Positions 1 through 5,141 of a stretch of 5,141 bases of DNA are shown here, piece by piece. This DNA is from Treponema sp. (GTDB lineage Bacteria > Spirochaetota > Spirochaetia > Treponematales > Treponemataceae), in the NCBI GenBank assembly GCA_016282455.1, contig JAEEKM010000122.1:1-5141 (forward strand), written 5' to 3'. Position numbers and translations under genes: made by a program. The notes beneath the pieces are model-generated. The model was not told the origin of the DNA, did not search any database, and saw only the letters and a list, made by a program, of their open reading frames with translations. How positions within the stretch are numbered: position 1 is the stretch's first letter; each line of letters begins with the position of its first letter.

Positions 1-273
1 CTGGATACTTTTAATTTTTGTATTAGAAAAACAGTTATCAGGAATTTCAGTAAGAGAAGCAGGCAGGGTTATGCTTTCCAGGTTCACACATCCGTTAAAA
101 GCACCTGACCCAATATATGTTACGGAGTCTGGAATAATAATACTTTTAAGGTTTCTACACTCATTAAATGCAGATGAATTGATATCTGTAACAGATGAGG
201 GGATGGTTATTTCTTTTAGTTCCTGGCAATAGGAAAAAGCATTTGGTCCAATTTCCTTTACCCCATTGGGAAT
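1..273 (-). repeat. Tandem BspA-type leucine-rich repeats, 23 residues (69 bp) per unit
   Basis: On the minus strand, four consecutive units start at residues 415, 438, 461 and 484 (positions 273, 204, 135 and 66). They share the pattern (I/L)Px(S/G)(V/L)xxIxxxxFxxCxxLxxI, for example IPDSVTYIGSGAFNGCVNLE in the third unit. The first three keep the AF...C core. The fourth reads NCFSN-TKIKSI and is one residue shorter, as often happens near a change of repeat register. Repetition is at the protein level; the DNA copies have diverged. The array probably continues past the window edge. Confidence 0.88.
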
Positions 274-1515
274 TACATAGTTTTCAGATTCAAGATAAAT
301 GCATTTTTGTAGATTTGTTTTATTTTTGTTATAAAGAATACCATCTGCAAAAGAATAGTACTCATTGTTTTTATCAATAGTAAGAGTCTTAAGCTTGGGG
401 CAGTTATTTATACTCAAAACAGTAGTTGAGTCTGGAAGATTTAATTCTCTAATATTTTCATTATAACTACAGGAAACATTTCTAACGCCAGAACTGATTG
501 TGACAGAAACAATCGCATTGCTTTCAATACTTACAGAGCTGGGAAAAGTTTCATTTTTGCCAGAAGTGTCATCTGTTACAGTATTTATTGTCAAATCAAG
601 GAAAGGAACATTGCCAAACCAGGTATAAAAATTTAAATTACAGGAATTATCTTCCCAAGACAGTTTTTCTTTAGGCACGAGAGCAATTTTATATGGCTCT
701 TCTATGGTGTTCATTGGAAGTTTATTTACTAGTTCTTGTAATCTGTCTCTGGTCATCTCATTCCATAAAGGGAGCAGCTCAAGGTCTTCGGCAGGCATGA
801 CAAGGCTTTGAGTTTTACCTTTAATATAAACATTTTCTGTGTCCTGCCAGCCCATGAATTTTTCTGCATTTGGAATGGCAGTAAAATCTATATTAACACT
901 TTGGCCGTAGCGGTATGTTTTAGAAGCAGGAACTGTTAGTGTTTCTTCGTTATCACCGTCGGAGTAAGAGAGGGTGTAGGTGTTTCTCTTGTATTTTATT
1001 TCAATTACTGTGGAACAGTCCATTTTTATTTCTGCCTGCTCAAAATCAAGGGCAGTAAAACCTTTGGCATTAAGGGCCTGTGCACTGGTCATCTCGCCTT
1101 CAGGGCCACATTTAATAACATCCGGGTAAAGGGCAAGAGTTTCATATTCATCACCTTCAACTTTCTGGAAAAGATGTCGGACAGTATAAGAAGGGTTATC
1201 GAAGTTTGCATATAAAACTACATCACCTTCTTTTTCTCCTGCACTCCATCCGGTAATTGGCTCATCATAAAATTCTTCTGTGTCAAACCAACCGTAAAAA
1301 ACATTATCTGCTTTTGTAATGTCCTCTGCGCCGGGAAGAAGAACTTCATCTTTTGCGGTGTAAGTTTTTGGTGCTACATAGCCTTCCACAAACTCTCCGC
1401 CATTAAGATTGTAGGTAATTGTGTAACTTACCTCTTCCGGGCCGCTTGTAAGGTTACATGAAATTGTTGCTGCGGCGAACAACACAATTAATGAAACTTT
1501 TAAAAATACTTTCAT
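1..1515 (-). CDS. Secreted BspA-type leucine-rich-repeat lipoprotein, C-terminus cut by the window edge
   Basis: I translated the minus strand from ATG at 1515-1513; the frame stays open for 505 codons to base 1, so the protein continues beyond the window. Residues 1-19 form a hydrophobic signal peptide followed by Cys20 (ATISC), a relaxed lipobox of the kind spirochaetes accept, so a lipoprotein is likely but not certain. Residues about 30-107 resemble an InlB/Listeria-Bacteroides repeat (YTITYNLNGG ... FYGWFDTEEFYDEPI). Residues about 110-178 match the 'YTVRH...GFTALDFEQ...STVIEIKYKR' repeat common in Treponema surface proteins, and 179-251 form another GW-containing beta module. From about residue 325 the protein becomes leucine-rich repeats of the BspA (LRR_5) type, including the characteristic insert ADGILYNKNKT (390-400) and four 23-residue repeats at 415-505. 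The start is supported by an AGGAGT ribosome site six bases upstream. BspA-type proteins are usually surface adhesins or binding proteins; the ligand here is unknown. The gene is divergent from the transglutaminase-like operon and shares no obvious function with it. Confidence 0.9.
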   Translation of the reverse strand, partial: MKVFLKVSLIVLFAAATISCNLTSGPEEVSYTITYNLNGGEFVEGYVAPKTYTAKDEVLLPGAEDITKADNVFYGWFDTEEFYDEPITGWSAGEKEGDVVLYANFDNPSYTVRHLFQKVEGDEYETLALYPDVIKCGPEGEMTSAQALNAKGFTALDFEQAEIKMDCSTVIEIKYKRNTYTLSYSDGDNEETLTVPASKTYRYGQSVNIDFTAIPNAEKFMGWQDTENVYIKGKTQSLVMPAEDLELLPLWNEMTRDRLQELVNKLPMNTIEEPYKIALVPKEKLSWEDNSCNLNFYTWFGNVPFLDLTINTVTDDTSGKNETFPSSVSIESNAIVSVTISSGVRNVSCSYNENIRELNLPDSTTVLSINNCPKLKTLTIDKNNEYYSFADGILYNKNKTNLQKCIYLESENYVIPNGVKEIGPNAFSYCQELKEITIPSSVTDINSSAFNECRNLKSIIIPDSVTYIGSGAFNGCVNLESITLPASLTEIPDNCFSNTKIKSIQ

Positions 1516-1521
1516 TTATTT

Positions 1522-1530
1522 ACTCCTTTA
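1522..1530 (-). promoter_or_regulatory. Ribosome binding site of the leucine-rich-repeat lipoprotein gene
   Basis: On the minus strand this reads TAAAGGAGT, a strong Shine-Dalgarno match. Six bases separate AGGAGT from the ATG at 1515, which fixes the start. Confidence 0.8.
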
Positions 1531-1535
1531 ATGCC

Positions 1536-1563
1536 AGTATAACAAGTTATTTTTTATAGTAAA
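1536..1563 (-). promoter_or_regulatory. Candidate proximal promoter for the leucine-rich-repeat gene (extended -10)
   Basis: Minus strand: TTTACT at 1563-1558, a 16-base spacer, then TATACT at 1541-1536 preceded by TGT, giving an extended -10 (TGTTATACT). Transcription would begin near 1530, so the leader would be only about 14 bases and start inside the ribosome site. That makes this the less comfortable of the two candidates even though its -10 is better. Confidence 0.4.
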
Positions 1564-1582
1564 GTGGTTGTTTTTCTGTAAA
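1553..1582 (-). promoter_or_regulatory. Candidate distal promoter for the leucine-rich-repeat gene
   Basis: Minus strand: TTTACA (1582-1577, five of six to the sigma-70 -35 consensus), an 18-base spacer, and TATAAA (1558-1553, five of six to the -10). Transcription would start near 1546 and give a leader of about 31 bases with the whole ribosome site inside it. It overlaps the proximal candidate; only a mapped 5' end could separate them. Confidence 0.45.
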
Positions 1583-1613
1583 GTTATATTTCTTATTATT
1601 CTTGGGTTTATAG

Positions 1614-1642
1614 TAGAGAAAATTATATTTTTATGTTATAAT
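1614..1642 (+). promoter_or_regulatory. Promoter of the transglutaminase-like operon (extended -10, sigma-70 type)
   Basis: A perfect TATAAT at 1637-1642 is preceded by TGT, giving the extended -10 TGTTATAAT. Seventeen bases upstream is TAGAGA (1614-1619), four of six to the -35 consensus; a weak -35 is usual with an extended -10. Transcription would start near 1649 and leave a leader of about 28 bases. No operator palindrome is evident in the leader or spacer. Confidence 0.65.
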
Positions 1643-1663
1643 ACATGACATAGAAACAAAAAT

Positions 1664-1672
1664 GGAAGGAAG
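1664..1672 (+). promoter_or_regulatory. Ribosome binding site that selects the start at 1677
   Basis: The purine run GGAAGGAAG lies directly upstream of ATG 1677, with AAGGA ending six bases before it. An earlier in-frame ATG at 1662 overlaps this site and would add MEGSF before the signal peptide. It has no ribosome site of its own, so 1677 is preferred. Confidence 0.75.
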
Positions 1673-1676
1673 TTTT

Positions 1677-3527
1677 ATGAAAAAAAAGATTATTGCCTTG
1701 ACCTTATGTGCTTTTATCTCAGTTCCGTTTTTTTCACTTGAGTTTGCAGCAAGGCTTACACCTTCTCTGCTCTTTCCAACCGGGGAACAGATGAGTACAG
1801 GCTTTGGCGTAAATGCTGCTTTTGACATTGATTTGTTTAATTTTCTTACGCTGGGCCTTGAAGGGGGCTTTGCCTCTACAAAACAGGAGGCTCTGGAAAA
1901 GAACTTTAATATTTTTTCCGGCGGCTTAAGTGCGGGGCTTTACTACTATCCTCTATCCAGACTGTATTTGAGCGGTAACGGTTCTTTTGGTATGTATTCA
2001 ATTTCCATTGATTCACCAAGCGTTACTAATAATGGCAGCGGGCTTTACTGGCGCGGTTTTGGCGAAGTGGGCTTCCGTTTTACTCCGGCTTTTGTGCTTA
2101 GTGCCACAGGCGGTTATTCTTCTTACATGATTGAAGGTAGTTCTTTCCTGGATTCACCTTTTGTAGGCCTTTCTGCAAAGTTTAATTTTTCTACAAACAA
2201 AAAATCAAGCCGTGGAAATTTCTCCGTAAACTTTGAGCAGGATTCTTCTTCCTTCCCGGTCTATTCTTCCCTTTACAAAAAGGTTCCCTTAGGATATGCC
2301 ACAATCCGCAACATTTCTTCTGCAGAAGTGCGTGACCTGCATGTAAGTTTCCAGGCAGGAAAATATACTGCGGCGCAAAAAGAGTGTGCTTCCTTTTCAA
2401 TCCTAAACCGTTACAAGAGTGTGGAAGTTCCAGTCTATGCAGATTTTTCAAGCGAGTTTTTAAAATACAGCGAAGACGGAAAAATTAACGGTGAACTTGT
2501 AATTTCCTATTCCTTCCTTGGAAAACAGATGGTGGAAGTTCAGAACATTGTTCTTGATGTCCGCCACAGAAACAGTTTTATATGGAATGACAGTGCTGCC
2601 CTTGCCTGTTTTATAGATCCTTCAACACCGGAAATTCTTGAGGCAGCAAAATATATTGCAGGAACAGAAATTGTAAACTTAAAGCCCGGCATGAATTCTC
2701 CGCTTCAGTATTCTGCAGCAATCATGGAAGGACTTAGACTCGCAGACATTGATTATTCCCGCGACAAAGTTACTCCCTACACAAGTTTCCGTAACAGTGA
2801 ACAGATTGATTCAATTCAGTACCCGCTTGAAACCCTGGGCATTATGAGCGGTGACTATGATGACCTTGGCATTCTTGTAGCTTCCTGTCTTGAATCTTTT
2901 GGAATTGGAACAGGTTTTGTTGCTCTGGATGATGACTTTATTGTTCTTGTGGACACCCGCATAGTTCCGGAGAAAAAACAGAATCAGTTTACAGGACTTG
3001 ATGTTATTTCTGATGCAAACACCACCTGGCTCCCCCTGAGCATGAAAACCTTTAGGGAAGGCTTTACAAAATCCCGTACACAGGGAGCAAAAGTTTTAAA
3101 CAGCGGAATAGAATATGAAATTGTAGACGTACACGAAGCATGGGAATACTACCCGCCGGTAACTTTCTCCGGTTACAGGGGTTCCTATAAAAATCCTTCT
3201 AAAGACGCAATCATAAAGGCAGTAAATGAGGCAACCACTTATTACATTAACAATGAACTTGCCGCTCTTGCAAAGAAATTCCGTTCGGAAGGAAACACAA
3301 AACTTCTTGCAGACACTTATGTAAGAAGCGGCATGTACAACGAAGCCCTTGCCGAATATCAGAAACTGAATACAACTTCTGCCTGGAACAACATGGCTCT
3401 GGTTTACACCTATCAGAAAAAATACAAGCAGGCTCAGGACATGTACAAAAAAGTTCTTGCAAAAGACAGTAACAACAGATCTGCCAATGCAGGAATGAAA
3501 AAGATAACGGCTCTTATTGGAGAGTAA
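1677..3527 (+). CDS. Outer-membrane barrel protein with a catalytically dead transglutaminase-like domain and C-terminal TPRs
   Basis: 616 residues. Residues 1-20 are a signal peptide (MKKKIIALTL...SVPFFS). Residues 22-172 contain about eight alternating amphipathic strands rich in Gly, Phe and Tyr (for example SGGLSAGLYYYPL at 81-93 and GFGEVGFRF at 127-135), fitting an OmpA-sized eight-stranded barrel. Residues about 185-305 are a beta-rich, possibly Ig-like middle domain. Residues about 315-500 are a transglutaminase-like domain: the block YPLETLGIMSGDYDDLGIL has Tyr394 where the catalytic Cys should be, Asp420 replaces His (LDDDFIVLVD), and Ser455 replaces the acidic residue in WLPLS. The domain is therefore predicted inactive but structurally intact, since Gly, Asp-Asp, Trp-Pro and flanking hydrophobic residues remain. 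Residues about 541-602 form two TPR units (DTYVRSGMYNEALAEY, ALVYTYQKKYKQAQDMYKKV), suggesting protein binding. It is the first gene of the operon and a paralogue of the next gene. Inference: periplasm-facing scaffold or regulator for that partner. The exact family and substrate are unknown to me. Confidence 0.88.
   Translation: MKKKIIALTLCAFISVPFFSLEFAARLTPSLLFPTGEQMSTGFGVNAAFDIDLFNFLTLGLEGGFASTKQEALEKNFNIFSGGLSAGLYYYPLSRLYLSGNGSFGMYSISIDSPSVTNNGSGLYWRGFGEVGFRFTPAFVLSATGGYSSYMIEGSSFLDSPFVGLSAKFNFSTNKKSSRGNFSVNFEQDSSSFPVYSSLYKKVPLGYATIRNISSAEVRDLHVSFQAGKYTAAQKECASFSILNRYKSVEVPVYADFSSEFLKYSEDGKINGELVISYSFLGKQMVEVQNIVLDVRHRNSFIWNDSAALACFIDPSTPEILEAAKYIAGTEIVNLKPGMNSPLQYSAAIMEGLRLADIDYSRDKVTPYTSFRNSEQIDSIQYPLETLGIMSGDYDDLGILVASCLESFGIGTGFVALDDDFIVLVDTRIVPEKKQNQFTGLDVISDANTTWLPLSMKTFREGFTKSRTQGAKVLNSGIEYEIVDVHEAWEYYPPVTFSGYRGSYKNPSKDAIIKAVNEATTYYINNELAALAKKFRSEGNTKLLADTYVRSGMYNEALAEYQKLNTTSAWNNMALVYTYQKKYKQAQDMYKKVLAKDSNNRSANAGMKKITALIGE
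3519..3524 (+). promoter_or_regulatory. Ribosome binding site inside the end of the upstream gene
   Basis: GGAGAG lies within the last codons of the upstream gene, with GGAG six bases before ATG 3529. It supports ATG 3529 over the in-frame TTG at 3517, which would overlap the upstream gene by 11 bases and put the site inside the coding region. The arrangement favours translational coupling. Confidence 0.7.
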
Positions 3528-3528
3528 T

Positions 3529-5094
3529 ATGAAGAAAATACTTTTCCTTGCACTGCTGTTATTTATTCCATTATCTTCCTTTGCACTGGATGCCGAATTA
3601 ACCCTTATGCCCCAGTTTGATTTTCATACAGGGGATGAGTTTGACACAGGTTTTTCCGGTAAACTTGCCTTTAATCTTTTTCCCTTTACGGTGCGGGGTG
3701 GAGATAAAATCGGTTTTGGCGCAGAGGGAGCACTTTCTCTGGTAACGGCACAGACATTAGACCCGACACCAATTTATTCAGGGGATCTTTCCCTCTCATA
3801 CCTCTGCCGTCTTCATGACAGGTTTGCCCTGGGTGCAAGTGCTTTTGGAGGCCTCTGGACTTTTCCTGCCGTTCCTTCAAAAAATTCTTCTCCCATGAGC
3901 GGTATTCTCTGGGGCGGAAAACTTTTTGCAGACTTTTATCTTCTTCCTGAACTTAGGATAGGTGCTTTTGCAGGTTATTCAGACTATGTTTACAAGCCTT
4001 CTTCTTTTGCAAAAAAAATAGATGCAGGTCTCTGCATAACTTACAGTTTTTCAAGAGGCATTTTTTCCCGTGCCGCAGTTGAAGTGGATGAATGTTCGAC
4101 AGAACCTGTATTCCCTGTTTTTTACAGCTATTACAATGACAATCCTTTTGGTTTTGCCCTTTTTTACAATGGTGAAGAAAACAGCATTACAGATGTTAAA
4201 GTGTATGTGTACATTCCTGAGTACATGCAGACTCCGAGTTTGTGTGCCGAGTACGACAGTGTCAAGCGTTATGATTATATAGAAGCCAACTTAACTGCCT
4301 TCTTTAACGAGACAATTCTTGAGTCACTGGCATCTCATAAAACTGAAGGAAAAATAATCGTAACTTACAGTTCTCTTGGAAAGAAAATTACCAGTGAACA
4401 GCTTCTTGATGTAACTGCCCTTAACCGCAATGCAATGAGCTGGGATGACGACAGGCGTGCAGCTGCTTTTGTAAGCAGTCATGACGGTGCCGCAAACAAA
4501 ATGTCAAAGCTTGCAAGGTCAATCGTCAATAAAAATCCCCAGAACGATCCTGCAGAAAACATTTCTTTTGCAAGGGGTATATTTGCAGTGCTTAAGGCTT
4601 ACGGCATAAGTTATGTAAAAGACCCCACAAGTCCTTTCTCTTCAAGTGAAACCGCTTCCGTAGACTTTTTGCAGTTCCCCTGTCAGACCCTTTTGTATTC
4701 CGGCGGAGACTGTGATGACCTTTCCATTCTGAACTGTGCTATGTTTGAGTCCATTGGCATTTCCACGGCATTTATTACCGTTCCTGGACATATTTTTATG
4801 GCATTTGACTCCGGGGTGTTACCAGAGAATGCCAAAAGTGTTTTTAAAGACGGACGCTATATCATCCAGGATGAAAAAGTGTGGATTCCCCTTGAAGCAA
4901 CAGTTTGTCAGGAAACATTTGATATAGCAAGAAATGTGGGTTATAATCAATGGAGTGCTGCAAACCGTAAGGGACAGGCTGCCCTTTACCCTATGGAAGA
5001 GGCATGGAAAACTTACCGGGCAGTGGGAGTTCCTGAGTCTGATGCAGACATTGAACTTCCGCCGGTAGATAAAGTTCTGCGTTATTTAAGATAG
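3529..5094 (+). CDS. Outer-membrane barrel protein with an apparently active transglutaminase-like cysteine-enzyme domain
   Basis: 521 residues. Residues 1-19 are a signal peptide (MKKILFLALLLFIPLSSFA). Residues 22-175 give about eight amphipathic strands ending in aromatic residues (for example SGDLSLSYL, GAFAGYSDYVY, AGLCITYSF), fitting a small outer-membrane barrel. Residues about 190-305 are a beta-rich middle domain ending with YSSLGKK and NRNAMSWDDD, blocks shared with the upstream paralogue. Residues about 315-505 are a transglutaminase-like domain with the expected signature: FPCQTLLYSGGDCDDLSIL (Cys395), VPGHIFMAFD (His421) and WIPLEAT (Glu456, at the usual place of the third catalytic residue; Asp427 is an alternative). 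Related papain-fold proteins include bacterial transglutaminases and LapG-type periplasmic proteases, so either crosslinking or proteolysis is possible. If the barrel is OmpA-like, the C-terminal domain faces the periplasm. There are no TPRs; the protein ends soon after the conserved EAW..Y block. One base separates it from the upstream stop. The upstream paralogue lacks all three catalytic residues. Confidence 0.9.
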   Translation: MKKILFLALLLFIPLSSFALDAELTLMPQFDFHTGDEFDTGFSGKLAFNLFPFTVRGGDKIGFGAEGALSLVTAQTLDPTPIYSGDLSLSYLCRLHDRFALGASAFGGLWTFPAVPSKNSSPMSGILWGGKLFADFYLLPELRIGAFAGYSDYVYKPSSFAKKIDAGLCITYSFSRGIFSRAAVEVDECSTEPVFPVFYSYYNDNPFGFALFYNGEENSITDVKVYVYIPEYMQTPSLCAEYDSVKRYDYIEANLTAFFNETILESLASHKTEGKIIVTYSSLGKKITSEQLLDVTALNRNAMSWDDDRRAAAFVSSHDGAANKMSKLARSIVNKNPQNDPAENISFARGIFAVLKAYGISYVKDPTSPFSSSETASVDFLQFPCQTLLYSGGDCDDLSILNCAMFESIGISTAFITVPGHIFMAFDSGVLPENAKSVFKDGRYIIQDEKVWIPLEATVCQETFDIARNVGYNQWSAANRKGQAALYPMEEAWKTYRAVGVPESDADIELPPVDKVLRYLR

Positions 5095-5105
5095 CATTAG
5101 CTGTC

Positions 5106-5111
5106 AGGAGG
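5106..5111 (+). promoter_or_regulatory. Ribosome binding site of the third operon gene
   Basis: A perfect AGGAGG lies five bases before ATG 5117, the strongest ribosome site of the operon. The 22-base gap after the preceding stop contains no terminator hairpin or promoter, so transcription should read through. Confidence 0.8.
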
Positions 5112-5116
5112 TAAAG

Positions 5117-5141
5117 ATGAAAAAAATATTCGTTTTGGTTC
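5117..5141 (+). CDS. Start of a third operon gene, probably another exported protein
   Basis: Only eight complete codons are visible (MKKIFVLV) before the window ends. The Lys-Lys followed by hydrophobic residues looks like the start of a signal peptide and resembles the first residues of the two upstream proteins. The strong ribosome site and the 22-base gap place it in the same operon. Its function cannot be told; a further barrel or transglutaminase-like paralogue is one possibility. Confidence 0.7.

Noticed and set aside
195..380. Plus-strand open frame of 61 codons inside the leucine-rich-repeat gene
   Set aside because: It lies antisense to a clear repeat-encoding frame, has no ribosome site and shows no domain; it is a shadow frame.
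1516..1676. Small RNA, riboswitch or CRISPR repeats in the only intergenic stretch
   Set aside because: The stretch is 161 bases, AT-rich and accounted for by divergent promoters and ribosome sites; no direct repeats or convincing stem structures are visible.
1680..1687. Run of eight A immediately after the start codon of the first operon gene
   Set aside because: Considered as a slippage or phase-variation tract, but Lys-Lys-Lys after the start is normal for a signal peptide and eight A is short in a genome of this composition. A similar run at 4011-4018 in the second gene also keeps frame.
1631..1828. Minus-strand open frame of 65 codons over the operon promoter and signal peptide
   Set aside because: It overlaps the start of a well-supported gene on the other strand and has no recognisable motif or ribosome site.
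2191..2451. Minus-strand open frame of 86 codons within the first operon gene
   Set aside because: It is antisense to the middle domain, which aligns with the paralogue; a composition-driven shadow.
2853..2864. Tyr394 at the catalytic Cys position considered as a sequencing error (TAT for TGT)
   Set aside because: The His and acidic positions are also changed, by codon differences at separate sites, while the frame stays open throughout. A single base error does not explain it.
5095..5116. Possible terminator after the second operon gene
   Set aside because: The 22 bases hold no inverted repeat or T-run; they contain the ribosome site of the next gene.

Overview
The window most resembles a host-associated spirochaete, probably Treponema or a close relative. 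This is inferred from gene content and style, not from a marker gene. The support is the moderate-to-low GC; many short secreted proteins beginning MKK(K/I); a lipoprotein that joins one InlB-type repeat and one 'YTVRH...FxQ' repeat to BspA-type leucine-rich repeats; and outer-membrane barrels carrying a transglutaminase-like domain.

Layout. Positions 1-1515 (minus strand) hold the first 505 codons of a large secreted leucine-rich-repeat lipoprotein that runs off the left edge. Positions 1516-1676 are a compact divergent intergenic region with a clear extended -10 promoter for the rightward genes and two candidate promoters for the leftward gene. Positions 1677-3527 (+), 3529-5094 (+) and 5117-5141 (+, cut by the right edge) are three closely packed genes, with gaps of 1 and 22 bases, and are almost certainly one operon.

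The two complete operon genes are distant paralogues. Each has a signal peptide, about eight amphipathic beta strands that look like a small OmpA-sized barrel, a beta-rich middle domain, and a C-terminal transglutaminase-like (papain-fold) domain. The main point of the window is that the second protein keeps the catalytic signature (GDCDD Cys395, His421, and Glu456 in WIPLE). In the first protein all three equivalent positions are replaced (Tyr394, Asp420, Ser455) in a gap-free alignment, while the surrounding fold residues are kept. The first protein also has two C-terminal TPR units that the second lacks. The operon therefore looks like a co-translated pseudoenzyme/enzyme pair, both predicted to sit in the outer membrane with the transglutaminase-like domain in the periplasm. 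The natural reading is that the pseudoenzyme is a scaffold, substrate receptor or regulator for the active partner. The substrate, and whether the reaction is proteolysis, crosslinking or something else, cannot be read from the sequence. A third secreted protein starts at the right edge.
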